From contig NZ_AP022871.1 of the NCBI RefSeq assembly GCF_011764565.1, positions 7,068,320 through 7,132,319 of the forward strand: a stretch of DNA of 64,000 nucleotides. Direction: 5' to 3'. This document shows positions 1 to 9,529 of this stretch, in pieces; the first letter of the stretch is position 1; each line of letters begins with the position of its first letter. The position numbers and the translations under genes are program-made. The DNA comes from Phytohabitans suffuscus. GTDB lineage: Bacteria > Actinomycetota > Actinomycetes > Mycobacteriales > Micromonosporaceae. A model generated the notes under the pieces. It saw only the letters and a program-made list of their open reading frames with translations. It did not search any database and was not told the origin of the DNA.

Positions 1-293
1 TCGGTGACGAACCCGGCGAGTGGGTCCTGCCCGACGACGCCGACCAGGTGGGCGAACTCGCGCGGCGGCCGGGACCGGGTGGTCACGCCGGCGACGGTGA
101 CCTCGCCTTCGAGGTGGCCGCCGGTGAAGTGCGGGACGAGCCCGTTGACCGCACCGAGCAATGTGGACTTTCCCGCGCCGGTGCGGCCGGTGAGGAGTAC
201 GAACTCGCCTTCGCCGATCTCCAGGCTCACGTCGGTGAGGACCGGGTCGGTGCGGTCCCGGTACCAGAAGCTCACCCGCTCGAAGCTGATCAC
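1..293 (-). CDS. ECF transporter ATPase subunit, partial (left edge)
   Basis: This is the N-terminal part of an ABC ATPase; the rest lies beyond the left edge. The translation has Walker A (GRTGAGKST), the segment GLVPH and a Q-loop (VGQDP), as in the EcfA/CbiO ATPases of energy-coupling-factor importers. The proposed start is GTG at 293, whose GTGA overlaps the stop codon of the upstream ecfT-like gene, so translation is probably coupled. It is the last visible gene of the leftward operon under the cobalamin riboswitch at about 5.8 kb, so its likely job is to power vitamin B12 uptake. The Walker B and signature motifs are out of view. No substrate-binding S subunit is seen in the window; it may lie further left. 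Confidence 0.85.
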   Translation of the reverse strand, partial: MISFERVSFWYRDRTDPVLTDVSLEIGEGEFVLLTGRTGAGKSTLLGAVNGLVPHFTGGHLEGEVTVAGVTTRSRPPREFAHLVGVVGQDPLAGFVT

Positions 294-1399
294 GCCGGCA
301 CCGCCTCGGCCGCCGGGGGAGGGGTGATGAGGGCGGGCAGCACGCCCAGGAGCACGCCGGCGAGCGGCGGCCAGGACAGCAACGGCGCGGAGAGGTTGAT
401 CAGCGAGGGGTTGAGGTTGGTCGGGTCGACGCTGGAGGTGGCGAACATGACGGCGGCGACCGCGACACCGCTCCCGGCGGCGGCGACCTCGGCCAGGTGC
501 CAGCGGTCCGGCCGGTACCGGGTGCGGTGCACGCGCCGCCCGGCGAGGCGGAAGCCGACCAGCGCGACCGCGAGCCCGCCGGCGAGCACGGGGGTGGCGA
601 GGTAGCGTGGCGTGCTGCCGTCGAGGGTGGCGTAGACGCCGACGCAGACGCCGAGCAGCCCGGCGATCATCAGCAGGCCGGTGAGGGCGCGGGCCCGCGC
701 CTCGACCCGGCCGGCCCGTCCGTAGCCGCGCGAGTCCATCGAGGCGGCCAGGCGCAGCGACCGGTCGAGCGCGTCCTCGAGCACCGGGATCACGATCGCG
801 TGCAACGCCTTGAACCGGCCACGGGCCAGGCCACCACGGAGCTTGCGGGCCTGGCGTACCCGCAGCACGCTCTCGGCCAGCTGAGGGAAGACGGAGAGCG
901 CGACGATGACCGCGGTGCCGATCTCGTAGAGCGCGGGCGGCATCGCCTTGAGCAGCCGCTTCGGGTTGGCCAGGGCGTTGGCCGCGCCGAGGCAGATGAG
1001 CATGGTCGCCAGGCGCAGCCCGTCGTAGAGGCCGCCGAGCAGCGACTCGGCCGAGACCGCGCCGAACAGGCGGATGCCGGCCGCCCATTCCGGCAGCGGG
1101 ATCTCCGGCAGGCGCAGCACGATCGTGGCGCCTTCGGCGCCGCCGAACACGAGCCGGAACAGCACCCGCATCGCGATGATGAAGCCGCCAAGGTACAGGT
1201 ACATGCGGAAGGCCATCGCCCATGGGGCGTCGCTGCGCCGGGCGATCACGACGTACCAGGCGACCGCGAGGATGGTCAGCAGCAGCCACGGGTTGGTGGT
1301 GCGGCTGGCCGCGGCGGCCAGGCCGAGCGCCCACACCCACCAGGCGGCGGGGTGCAGGTCGCGGGGGAGGAAGTACGTCGTGTACGCCCGGCGCCGCAT
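290..1399 (-). CDS. ECF transporter transmembrane subunit (EcfT/CbiQ type)
   Basis: A 369-residue membrane protein with several hydrophobic segments, including segments around residues 15-45, 60-85 and 235-300. It has the EcfT/CbiQ coupling signature SMDSRGYGRAGR and a second basic motif (RQARKLRGG), which in this family contact the ATPases. EcfT couples ATP hydrolysis to movement of an S component in the membrane. The start is ATG at 1399, which overlaps the upstream stop as TGATG, and the stop overlaps the next gene as GTGA. The tight packing marks one operon: riboswitch, barrel protein, two beta-domain proteins, EcfT, EcfA. The protein is longer than minimal EcfT (about 260 residues) because of extra C-terminal membrane segments. 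The B12 role is inferred from the riboswitch. Confidence 0.85.
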   Translation of the reverse strand: MRRRAYTTYFLPRDLHPAAWWVWALGLAAAASRTTNPWLLLTILAVAWYVVIARRSDAPWAMAFRMYLYLGGFIIAMRVLFRLVFGGAEGATIVLRLPEIPLPEWAAGIRLFGAVSAESLLGGLYDGLRLATMLICLGAANALANPKRLLKAMPPALYEIGTAVIVALSVFPQLAESVLRVRQARKLRGGLARGRFKALHAIVIPVLEDALDRSLRLAASMDSRGYGRAGRVEARARALTGLLMIAGLLGVCVGVYATLDGSTPRYLATPVLAGGLAVALVGFRLAGRRVHRTRYRPDRWHLAEVAAAGSGVAVAAVMFATSSVDPTNLNPSLINLSAPLLSWPPLAGVLLGVLPALITPPPAAEAVPA

Positions 1400-2333
1400 C
1401 ACGTCTCCCGCGCGCGGCGCCGCCGGCGGGCGGTCAGCCAGCCTCCGACCCCGAGCAGCAGTACCGCGGCGACCGCGGCCCACGGCGCGTAGTCGCTGGC
1501 GCCGGCCTGCCGCTTGAGGACGTCGTTGACGTTCTCGGCCCGCTCCCCGCCGGTGAACGCGACGTTGTCCGACGGGTTGTCCGGGGCGGTGACGCTGGGC
1601 GCTGCGGCGGCGGGGGTGGCGGTGGCACCGGTCCGCGGCTTGGGCGGCGGGAGCGCCCCACCCTGGTCGCCGGAGCCGGTCGAGGACGTGGCCGGATCGG
1701 GCTCGTCCTGCTGCTGGCCTCCCGAGCCAGGCTGGCGGGCGTTGGGGTCGTTGCTGGTCGGCTTCGGCTCCTTCCTGGCGTTGCACGCCTGGCCGCCGGT
1801 GCCGGGGCGGACCGCGGCGATCCGCGGCTTGGGGTTGGAGTCGGCGGTCGCGTTCAGCGAAAACGACCAGCCCTCGAAGCCGCCCTTGATGAAGTCGCGG
1901 TTCTTGACTCCCCACTGGCTGTAGGTCCAGGCGCAGTTGTTGCCGGCGTGCCAGTACGACCAGTACGCCGCCGCGGGAGGGGTGTCGACGCACGCCTCCT
2001 GGTACCCCTCGTCCCCTTGACCGGCACGACCTCCACCGCCGACGGCCTGTTCTCAACCCGGCAGATGAACGCCTCGCCCCACCGCTGCACGCCCGCGATC
2101 TGGAAGCCCGCACCCTTGAGCGCGTCCAAGCCGGTGCCGCGCCCGGTCTGAGGGTTGCAACGCACGATCGTGGTACCGCCGAGCTGCTGGAAGTCGATCA
2201 CGACGGTGACGCCGTCACCGTTCTCGCAGAAGCCCGGATGGCCCTTGCTGTGGTCGATGGCCCGCGCGGTCGTGGGCGGGCCGGTGGCGGCCAGCAGGAT
2301 GCCGGCCGCCACCGCCGCGACGAGTTTCCTCAT
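1399..2333 (-). CDS. Membrane-anchored beta-domain surface protein (one-base frameshift)
   Basis: A secreted protein of about 311 residues if one missing base is restored in a run of four Gs near 2013-2016. It starts at ATG 2333 with a signal peptide (MRKLVAAVAAG...), overlapping the upstream stop by ATGA. The mature part is clearly homologous to the next gene upstream: both have VTVVIDFQ, an 'ALKGAG/ALQDAG' segment, a paired-cysteine region, then YWSYWHA and GGFEGWSFSLN. A long linker rich in Pro, Thr, Gln and Ser follows, then a hydrophobic segment (WAAVAAVLLLGVGGWL) and an Arg-rich tail, so it is held at the membrane. It resembles an actinobacterial family I recall as SCO2322-like (not verified) and, in layout, the DUF4430 beta domain of transcobalamin. 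A role in B12 capture is inference. Confidence 0.6.
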
Positions 2334-3193
2334 TGGACGGTCAGGGTCGCCGTCGTGTAGACGGTGCCGCCGGTACCCGTGGCCTTGATGGTGTATGTGT
2401 AGACCCCGACGGCGGTGGGCGTGATGTTCTGGGTGCCGCCGGGCACGGCCTTCGCGCCGGACCAGCTGCCGCCGCCGCTGGCGGGGCTGACGGCGTGCGC
2501 GGTGATGCTCGTGGCGTTGGTGGAGGTCCAGGTCAGGCTTGTGGTCTGGCCGAGGTTGATCCTCCGGTCGAGGTCGTTGACGGACAGGCTCACGGTCGGG
2601 TTGGTGGGGCCGACGGCCGGGTTGGTCGGGGTGACGCCGGGCGGCGGGTTGGTGGTCGCTGTCTTGTTGAGCGAGAACGACCAGCCCTCGAAGCCGCCCG
2701 GGACGACGTTGCGGTTGAGCGCGCCGTAGCTGCTGTACGTCCAGGTGGTGCCGGCGCCGGTGGCGTGCCAGTACGACCAGTACGCCTGGGCTGGCGGGGT
2801 GACGACGCACTGCTCCTTGTAGGTCGGGTTGCCGGTGCGCGGGATGTTCTCCGTGGCGGAGGGGCGGCCCTCCAGGCGGCAGACGAAGCCGAGCCCCCAC
2901 TGCACGACGCCGGTCACCGCGATGCCGGCGTCCTGCAACGCCTTGATGCCGGTACGGGCGGTGCCGGGGCTGGCGTTCGGCGAGCAGCGGGTGATCGTCG
3001 GCGCGGGGGTGCCGCCGTTGCCGTCCAGCTCCTGGAAGTCGATGACCACGGTGACGCCGCTCAACGCGTCGGCGCCGGTGCAGATGCCGGCGTACCCCTT
3101 GGTCGGGTCGATCGCCGCCGCGGGGGTTCCCACGGCGACCGCTGTACCGGTGAGGAGGGTGAGGCCGGCGAGCAGGGTCAGGATGCGTCTCAT
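2330..3193 (-). CDS. Secreted beta-domain protein with Ig-like C-terminal domain
   Basis: A 287-residue exported protein. Residues 1-27 form a signal peptide ending in TPAAA. Residues about 28-175 are the domain shared with the downstream gene: VTVVIDFQELDG, KALQDAGIAV, GFVCRLEG, two cysteines, YWSYWHA, GGFEGWSFSL. A Pro/Thr hinge follows, then a domain of about 90 residues that looks like a bacterial Ig or PKD fold (TSLTWTSTNATSI, YTYTIKATGTGGTV). Unlike its neighbour it has no C-terminal membrane anchor. The start at 3193 overlaps the upstream stop by ATGA, and its own stop overlaps the next start. The first domain's order (a helix-like ALQDAG part, a GFV loop, a YWSYW strand, a terminal GxxWxF strand) is reminiscent of the DUF4430/transcobalamin beta domain. 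That link is inferred by eye and needs a profile search. Confidence 0.65.
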   Translation of the reverse strand: MRRILTLLAGLTLLTGTAVAVGTPAAAIDPTKGYAGICTGADALSGVTVVIDFQELDGNGGTPAPTITRCSPNASPGTARTGIKALQDAGIAVTGVVQWGLGFVCRLEGRPSATENIPRTGNPTYKEQCVVTPPAQAYWSYWHATGAGTTWTYSSYGALNRNVVPGGFEGWSFSLNKTATTNPPPGVTPTNPAVGPTNPTVSLSVNDLDRRINLGQTTSLTWTSTNATSITAHAVSPASGGGSWSGAKAVPGGTQNITPTAVGVYTYTIKATGTGGTVYTTATLTVQ

Positions 3194-5669
3194 CGGGCGA
3201 CCGCCTTCGCTTTCTGGTTCCGATGCAGGAAACGGCGCAGGCCGAGGGCGAGTACCACGGCCAGCAGGACACTGAGGGCGACAAGGCCGGCGATCAGCCA
3301 GCGCGGCCAGCCGCCGCTGGCGGAGACCGGGCGGGCGACGGTGGGCGCCGGACTGGTGGTGGCCTGGTTGACGGCGGCGACGCCGGTCAGCACCGGCAGG
3401 CGTACCGCGCGGGAGACCGGTGCGCCGGTGACGCTCGTCCAGGCGCGGCCGGCGACACCCGCCGCGGCGGCGATGCTCGTCGCCAGGTCGCTAGTCGTGC
3501 CGCCGGGTTTAGCGAGGCCGCCGTCCTTGCGGACCAACGCCGCCAGAGCGCGGGCGGTGTCGCTGGCGTCCAGGCCGGCGGCCTGCCGTCCGGCGGCGGT
3601 GGCCGCGCTCACCGCTACATCGGTGCGGCCGCCCGCGCCGGTGACCACGCCGTTGCCATTGACCCGGTTGGCCAGGGCGGTGGCGGCGTCCGCGAGGGCC
3701 TTCGCGCGGCGCGGCGACCACCGGTCCGGTACGGCGGTGCCGGTCGCCGCGCGGGGCTGGGCGTTCAGCGCGGTCACCGCGGCTGCGGTCGCGGCGAGGT
3801 CGCCGGTGGAGCAGCCGGTGCTGGCCAGCGAGGCGGGGAAGGTGCCGTCGGCGCACTGCTGGTTGATGAGTGCCTCGATGGACCGGGTGGCCCGGTCCGG
3901 CTCCGGGCCGGCGAGGGTGGCCAGGATCGTCCAGGCGTGCCGCTCCACGGACCGGTCGGTGTCCGGCGTCTGGCCGGTGTCGACAAACTCACCGTCCGGT
4001 GTGGACAGTGCTGCCAAGCTGTTATGGAGGTCGCCGGCGGCGGTCCTGGTGAACCCGGCGATGACGATCAGCTTGGCGAGGGGTTCGGCGTAGGCGGCCT
4101 CCCCGGTCTCGTAGGGGGCGCCGTGGGCGTATGCCTTGACTGACTGCTCACGCAGCAGGAAACGGGCGGCACGGGTGGCCGCTTGCGGCTGGATGCCGAG
4201 GGTGTGCAGGGCGAGCACGAGGTCGGCGGTGGCGTCGTAGTCCACATAGGTCTTGCCGTCCTGCCGGACCTCGATGTGGTCGCCGCCGACCAGTTTGCCG
4301 GCTAGGTAGGCGCCGAGCCGCTGAGCTGCGGCCGCGCCGTCGACGGTGGCGGTGGGGGACGGGGCGGCCCGAGTCGCGGTGGTCGTCGGCGTAGGGTTCG
4401 CGCTCTGCGTAGGGCTTGGCGCGGGGCTGCGCGGGGTGGCCGTCGGCTCGGAACCGGGCGTCGGGTCCACCGGAAGATTGCCGCGGGCCAGGTCGTAGAA
4501 GCCGACCTGGGACAGCGCGAGCGAGGCCTGCGCGCTGGCCCGGATCCAGGTGTCCCGGCCGACGATGCCGTCGGTCTTTGCGGCCTGGTACTGCTCGGGG
4601 TTGTAGGCGATCGCGCCGAGCTCCTCAGCGAGGGCGTTGCCGCTGTCGGCCGCCGCGGTGGCCTGCGCCGACTTGATGTACGCCATGCCGCGCTCGACCG
4701 CCGTGTCCGCGCCGCCGGCGTCCGCGAGGGCCTGCACGATCAGGCCGGTGCTGTTGGTGTTGGGTGCCTCGGTGTTCACGCCGCCGCCCCAGCCGCCGCC
4801 GGCGCTCTGGCGCTGCTTGAGCCAGGCGACGGTCCGGGCGATCGGCGCGTCCAGGCCGGTCACGCCGGAGCGCCGGGCGGCCACCAGCGCCGACAGCGCC
4901 ATGCCGGTGGCGTCGCCGTCCGGCGCGGACTGGTCGAAGGGCTTGCCCTCCTCGCAGCTGGAGACCTTGTACCCGTTCGAGGTGACGTGGTCGCCGGTCT
5001 CGGTGGTCGGGATGTAGCCGAAGAAGATCCGGAAGTATCCCTCGGCGCACTGCTGGGTCAGCAGCGTGTCGATCGCCATTTGGTCGCTCTGCCCGACTGC
5101 GGCCAGGGCGATGACGGCCAGGGACTGGCCGAACATGTTGGCGTTGTTGCTGACGAAGTCGGCGAAGGCCGGGTCCTTGGAGTAGTCGCTGACCCGCCCT
5201 TTGTCCGGCCCGGCGCGCATGATCGTGCCTTTGGTCTCGGCCACCATGTCGTACCCGTCGAAGTCACGCGGGTCGCGGCCGGCGACCTCGGCCGCGAGCA
5301 GCACCTTGGCGGTGGCGCCGCCGACGATGATGGCGTCGAAGCCCATCCCGGGCACCAGGCCGTCCCAGGTGAAGTAGTCGCTGGCGTGGCCGCCCTCGTC
5401 CAGGTAGGAGGTGATCGGCGTGGCCAGGTCGCCGTCGCCGGAGGCGTGCATGGCGTAGAGCGTGTCGATCATCAGGCCGTGGTCGGGCAGCACCCCGCCG
5501 AGTGGGTTCTCCAGCGTGCCCTCGGCGCTGAGCTGCGCGGCGAGCCAGTGGGAGTTGGCGCTCGCGGCGGCGCGGTCGCGGGCGGCGGACGCGGCCCCGG
5601 CCAGCCGGCGACGGCGGTGGTAGCGACCGTGGCGATTGTCAGTAGTGCGGCCAGCGACCGGCGCCTCAT
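3190..5669 (-). CDS. Riboswitch-controlled membrane-anchored double alpha/alpha-barrel protein (one-base frameshift)
   Basis: About 826 residues if one missing base near 5600-5610 is restored. The signal peptide (MRRRSLAALLTIATV) starts at ATG 5669 after the ribosome site GAGGAG; the shift falls just after it. Two halves resemble the prenyltransferase/squalene-cyclase (terpenoid-toroid) fold: residues about 30-400, with the motif PNTNSTGL and paired-cysteine loops, and about 445-770. A Pro/Thr-rich linker (about 400-441) joins them, and a C-terminal membrane helix (about 790-815) with a basic tail anchors the protein outside the cell. A toroid enzyme would be cytoplasmic or membrane-embedded, so I read this as a binding protein. 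The cobalamin riboswitch upstream and the ECF genes downstream point to B12. Eukaryotic intrinsic factor and transcobalamin use the same alpha6/alpha6 barrel. Function is inferred. Confidence 0.65.
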
Positions 5670-5734
5670 GCTCTGCTCCTCTGCGATGCGAAGGAGAGAG
5701 CGACCCTGGCGGTCGATCGTCACCCCTGCTTTCG

Positions 5735-5865
5735 CGACAGTGGTTTTGACGAGATCCGCCCGCTTGGTAACCCGACTCGCCACATCAGTGGCCTACGGTT
5801 GCGCGACAGTGCCGGACTTTGACCGGCTTCCCCATCGTGGGCAGAGGCTATGCACTTATGGTCCG
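5735..5865 (-). promoter_or_regulatory. Cobalamin riboswitch controlling the ECF/barrel operon
   Basis: Read on the minus strand, the leader contains the ordered B12-aptamer elements: GGGGAAGCCGGT, a matching AGTCCGGC arm, an element resembling the conserved CTG-C-GCAAC segment (CACTGTCGCGCAACCG), and a B12 box (GGCCACTG) followed by GTGGCGAGTCGGG. It lies 65-195 bases upstream of the ATG at 5669. A small hairpin (CGACC...GGTCG) near 5710 could be part of the expression platform. When cobalamin is abundant, such leaders shut off the downstream genes. The exact 5' end was not determined. Confidence 0.88.
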
Positions 5866-5884
5866 GGAGCCTAGCACTCCCGTA

Positions 5885-6085
5885 CGATGTGCGGCAGTGC
5901 TGGTTCGCCCCGCCGCGAGGTGGGGCGTCGTAAGAGGGAACCCGGTGAGAGGCCGGGACTGCCCCGCAGCGGTGTGTGGGAACGACCGCCGTCACAGAGC
6001 ACTGGACCTTCGGGTCTGGGAAGCGACGGCCAGTAGGTGACCTTCGGGTCGCGCCCACGAGTCCGAAGACCTGCCCGCACCGCGT
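5885..6085 (+). promoter_or_regulatory. Cobalamin riboswitch controlling metE
   Basis: The plus-strand leader has a GCAGTGCTGGTTCGCCCC 5' arm, GGGAACCCGGTGAGAGGCCGGG, CTGCCCCGCAGCGG, a B12-box-like GCACTGG, a GGGAAGCGACGGCC segment and a closing CCGAAGACCTGCC. These are the canonical elements, in order, of actinobacterial cobalamin riboswitches. It ends about 110 bases before the metE start. Control of the B12-independent methionine synthase by a B12 riboswitch is well established in actinobacteria. It sits back to back with the minus-strand riboswitch, leaving only about 20-30 bases for divergent promoters. Confidence 0.92.
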
Positions 6086-6196
6086 ACGCGACCGCGTGCG
6101 CCGCCGATGGCTGCTCGGGACAGCCAGGGCGAGAGCCGGTCTTTCCGGTCTTTCCCCCGCCCGAGTCGCCGCCGGGCACTTCGAGGGAAGGACATC

Positions 6197-8434
6197 ATGA
6201 GCACTGCATTCGGCCAGAGCACCGTGCTCGGCTATCCCCGGATCGGCCCCAACCGTGAGCTCAAACGCGCCGTCGAGGCGTACTGGGCCGGGAAGATCGA
6301 CGCCGGCGCGCTGGAAGGGTTCGCCGCTGGGCTGCGCGCGGACCTGTGGCGCACGCTGCGCGACGCCCGCCTGGGTGCGATCCCGTCGAACATGTTCTCG
6401 TACTACGACCATATGCTGGACACGGCGGTGGCCGTCGGTGCGGTACCGGACCGGTTCCGCCGCCTGGGTCTGTCCGATCTGGACACCTACTTCGCGATGG
6501 CACGGGGTGTGGACACCGAGCCGGCGTTGGAGCTGACCAAGTGGTTCGCCACGAACTACCACTATCTGGTCCCGGAGATCGATCCGAACACCTCCTTCAC
6601 CGCGAACCCGCAGAAGGCGCTGCGCGAGTTCGCCGAGGCCCGCGCCCTGGGCATCACCACCCGGCCGGTACTTGTCGGCCCCGCCACCTTCCTGCTGCTG
6701 TCCAAGGGCGCCGACCCATTCGCCCGGCTGGACGACCTGGTCGAGGTGTACGCCAAGATCCTCGCCGCGCTGGCCGAGGCGGGAGTGGCGTGGGTGCAGC
6801 TGGACGAGCCGGCGTACTGCATGAACCGCACGCCGGCGCAGATCAGCGCGCTGCGGGCGGTCTATGACCGGCTCGGCGCGCTGGAGCACCGGCCACGGAT
6901 CTTCGTGGCAACGTATTTCGGCGAGGTCGGGAACGCGCTGCCGGCGCTGCTCGCCACGCCGGTCGAAGCGCTCGGCCTGGACTTCGTGGCCGCACCGGGC
7001 AACCTGGCCCGGCTGGCCGGCGCCGGCCCGATCCCGCGCAGGACGATCGTGGCGGGCCTGGTGGACGGTCACAACGTGTGGCGGACGGACCTGCGGGCCG
7101 CCGCCTCGCTCGGCGCGACTCTCAACGGGCTCGCCGACGCGGTCGCCGTGTCGACGTCCTGCTCGCTCATGCATGTGCCCGTAGATCTTGATGCCGAGCC
7201 CGACCTCGACGCACGGCTGCGGGCCCGGCTGGCGTTCGCCCGCCAGAAGGTCGATGAGGTGGTCCTGCTCGGCCGCGCGCTGCGCGACGGCATCGCCGTG
7301 CTCCCACCGCCGGCACCCGCGGCGCCGGCGGCGTGGCGCGACGAGTCGGTCCGGGCCCGGCTGGACGCGCTGCGCCCGGAGCACACCCGCCGCGGCGCGT
7401 ACGCCGAACGGGCCGCCGCCCAGCAGGCCCGCCTCCACCTGCCGCCGCTGCCGACCACGACGATCGGCTCGTTCCCGCAGACCGCCGGGTTGCGCGAGGC
7501 CCGCGCCGAGCATCGCGCCGGACGGCTCGACACCAGCGCCTACGAGCACAGGATGCGGGCGGAGATCGCGTACGTCATCGACCTGCAGGAACGGCTCGGG
7601 CTGGACGTGCTGGTACACGGCGAGCCGGAGCGCAACGACATGGTGCAGTACTTCGGTGAGCAGCTCGGCGGGTTCGCGGCCACGATCAACGGCTGGGTCC
7701 AGTCGTACGGCTCCCGCTGCGTCCGCCCGCCGATCATCTACGGCGATGTGACCCGCGTGGCGCCGATGACGGTCGGCTGGTCCGCCTACGCCCAGTCGCT
7801 GACCAACCGGCCGGTCAAGGGCATGCTCACCGGCCCGGTCACGATCCTGGCCTGGTCGTTCGTCCGCAACGACCAGCCGCTCGCGGAGACCGCCAACCAG
7901 GTCGCGCTCGCCCTGCGCGACGAGTGCCACGACCTGGAGGCGGCCGGCATCCGGATCATCCAGGTCGACGAGCCGGCACTGCGCGAGACGCTGCCGCTGC
8001 GCAGGGCTGACCAGAAGGCGTACCTGGACTGGGCGGTCGGCGCGTTCCGCCTCGCCACCAGCGGGGTCGCCGACGCCACCCAGATCCACACCCACCTCTG
8101 CTACTCCGAGTTCGGCGAGGTGCTGCCAGCCATCGACGCCCTCGACGCCGACGTCACCAGCATCGAGGCCTCCCGGTCCAAGATGGAGATCCTGGACGAC
8201 CTTCGCGCGGCCGGCTACGCCCGAGGGATCGGGCCGGGCGTGTGGGACATCCACTCTCCCCGCGTACCGGGGCAGGACGAGGTCGTCGACGCGCTCGACC
8301 GGGCGGTCGCGGTCGTGCCGGCGGACCGGCTCTGGGTCAACCCGGACTGCGGCCTGAAGACCCGCGACTATCCCGAGGTGGAAGCCTCCCTGACGCACCT
8401 CGTCGCCGCCGCCGCCCAGGTCCGCGCCGGCTGA
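6197..8434 (+). CDS. metE: Cobalamin-independent methionine synthase
   Basis: A 745-residue cytoplasmic enzyme that transfers the methyl group of 5-methyltetrahydropteroyl-triglutamate to homocysteine, the last step of methionine synthesis. The two-barrel MetE fold is complete: an N-terminal half beginning LGYPRIGPNRELK and a C-terminal catalytic half beginning TTTIGSFPQT. The zinc ligands are visible as His and Cys in THLCYSEF, Glu in SIEASRS and Cys in NPDCGLKTR. The start at 6197 is preceded by GAAGGAC. The B12 riboswitch in its leader means it is made when cobalamin is scarce, which implies that the organism also has MetH. The product is slightly shorter than many homologues (about 755-770). 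The 3' end is duplicated as a relic at 14.0 kb. Confidence 0.97.
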   Translation: MSTAFGQSTVLGYPRIGPNRELKRAVEAYWAGKIDAGALEGFAAGLRADLWRTLRDARLGAIPSNMFSYYDHMLDTAVAVGAVPDRFRRLGLSDLDTYFAMARGVDTEPALELTKWFATNYHYLVPEIDPNTSFTANPQKALREFAEARALGITTRPVLVGPATFLLLSKGADPFARLDDLVEVYAKILAALAEAGVAWVQLDEPAYCMNRTPAQISALRAVYDRLGALEHRPRIFVATYFGEVGNALPALLATPVEALGLDFVAAPGNLARLAGAGPIPRRTIVAGLVDGHNVWRTDLRAAASLGATLNGLADAVAVSTSCSLMHVPVDLDAEPDLDARLRARLAFARQKVDEVVLLGRALRDGIAVLPPPAPAAPAAWRDESVRARLDALRPEHTRRGAYAERAAAQQARLHLPPLPTTTIGSFPQTAGLREARAEHRAGRLDTSAYEHRMRAEIAYVIDLQERLGLDVLVHGEPERNDMVQYFGEQLGGFAATINGWVQSYGSRCVRPPIIYGDVTRVAPMTVGWSAYAQSLTNRPVKGMLTGPVTILAWSFVRNDQPLAETANQVALALRDECHDLEAAGIRIIQVDEPALRETLPLRRADQKAYLDWAVGAFRLATSGVADATQIHTHLCYSEFGEVLPAIDALDADVTSIEASRSKMEILDDLRAAGYARGIGPGVWDIHSPRVPGQDEVVDALDRAVAVVPADRLWVNPDCGLKTRDYPEVEASLTHLVAAAAQVRAG

Positions 8435-8443
8435 CCCGACACT

Positions 8444-8472
8444 GGGGTGGGCGTCTCGCGGGCGCCCACCCC
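8444..8472 (+). terminator. Hairpin between metE and cobF
   Basis: A perfect 10-bp stem (GGGGTGGGCG / CGCCCACCCC) with a 9-base loop begins ten bases after the metE stop. It has no T-tract and ends just before the cobF ribosome site, so it could be a terminator or an attenuator. A matching hairpin follows the metE relic at 14.15 kb. Confidence 0.6.
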
Positions 8473-8487
8473 GAACCAAGGAGTGCG

Positions 8488-9260
8488 ATGCGCAAGCTGC
8501 TGGTCATCGGAATCGGTGTCGGCGACCCGGACTTCGTCACCATCCAGGCCGTCAACGCCCTCAACACGGTCGACGTGTTCTTCCTGCTCGACAAAGGCCC
8601 GGCCGCCGGCGACCTCACCCAGGCGCGGCAGGCGATCTGTGAGCGGTTCATCACCAACGACCGGTACCGGAGCGTGACTGTCACCGACCCGCCCAGGGAT
8701 CGGGGCGCCGCCGACTACCCGAAGCGGTCCGGCAGTGGCGAGACCGACGTGCCGAGCGCCTCGAACAGGTCATCGACGCCGAGCTCGGCGAGCACGGCGT
8801 CGGCGGGTTCCTGGTCTGGGGCGACCCGTCCCTCTACGACGGCATCATCCGGGTGATCGAGACGATCCTCGAACGGGGCGTGCTGACCCTGGAGTACGAG
8901 GTGATCCCGGGCATCAGCAGCATCCAGGCGCTGGCCGCCCGGCACCGGATCGCGATCAACCAGGTCGCCTCCCCGGTACACGTCACCACCGGTCGCCGGA
9001 TCAAAGAAGGGCTGCCGAACAACGCCGACGACATCGTGGTCATGCTCGACGCCGACCTGGCCTGCGCCGCGCACCGGGACGAGGACATCGACATCTACTG
9101 GGGCGCCTACCTCGGCACCGAGGACGAGATCCTGGTCGCCGGCAAGCTTCGCGACGTCATCGACCACATTTCACAGACCCGCGCCGAGCTGCGCGAGCGC
9201 AAAGGCTGGATCATGGATACCTACCTGTTGCGCCGCAAACCAGGCCAACACGCCGAGTGA
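8488..9260 (+). CDS. cobF: Precorrin-6A synthase (deacetylating), one-base frameshift
   Basis: CobF is a SAM-dependent tetrapyrrole methyltransferase of aerobic cobalamin synthesis; it converts precorrin-5 to precorrin-6A with loss of acetate. The reading frame begins MRKLLVIGIGVGDPDFVT, carrying the glycine-rich GIGxGDPD motif of the tetrapyrrole methylase family. After the family-typical DPPRDRGAADYP it loses one base near 8717-8721 and continues in the next frame through WGDPSLYDG and IPGISSIQALAARH to the stop. With the base restored it has 257 residues, normal for CobF. AAGGAG lies 8 bases before the ATG. It follows metE but stands apart from other cob genes, none of which is in view. 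Its loss would block aerobic B12 synthesis, so it matters whether the frameshift is real. Confidence 0.88.
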
Positions 9261-9294
9261 TCGCGCCGCGCCACAGAGGCATTGACACCGCCGG

Positions 9295-9445
9295 TAGCGG
9301 TCCCGAAGACTGTCGTTCACAACTGAAGACGCGCGCTCGTTCGGGGAAGTCCGGTCAAAGTCCGGCGCTGGCCCGCAACGGTAGGTCACCTGGTTCAGGT
9401 GGCAAGCCCGAATGCCCGACGTGCCCGCAGGTTGTCGCTTCTCGC
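9295..9445 (+). promoter_or_regulatory. Cobalamin riboswitch before the second barrel gene
   Basis: The leader contains GGGGAAGTCCGGTCAAAGTC, a pairing TCCGGC arm, CGCTGGCCCGCAACGG, a degenerate B12 box (GGTCACCTGG), GTGGCAAGCCCGAATGCCC and a final CCCGCAGG. The order matches the minus-strand riboswitch at 5.8 kb closely. It ends about 85-100 bases upstream of the ATG at 9530. The B12 box is less canonical than in the other two copies. Confidence 0.82.
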
Positions 9446-9529
9446 CCGTCGTGGCCCACGGGACCGGAGCCCGGGCCCCGGCCGTGCCGGACCCGGCTTC
9501 TCGCTCGTCGGGCCGGAAAGGCCCGATCG

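Noticed and set aside
3190..5669. Reading the barrel protein as a squalene cyclase or prenyltransferase enzyme
   Set aside because: It is exported, membrane-anchored, lacks a visible catalytic DxDD motif, and is under a cobalamin riboswitch, so a binding role fits better.
5720..8479. 919-codon open frame antisense to metE
   Set aside because: GC-rich codon bias keeps the opposite strand of metE open; the product has no motifs and metE itself is certain.
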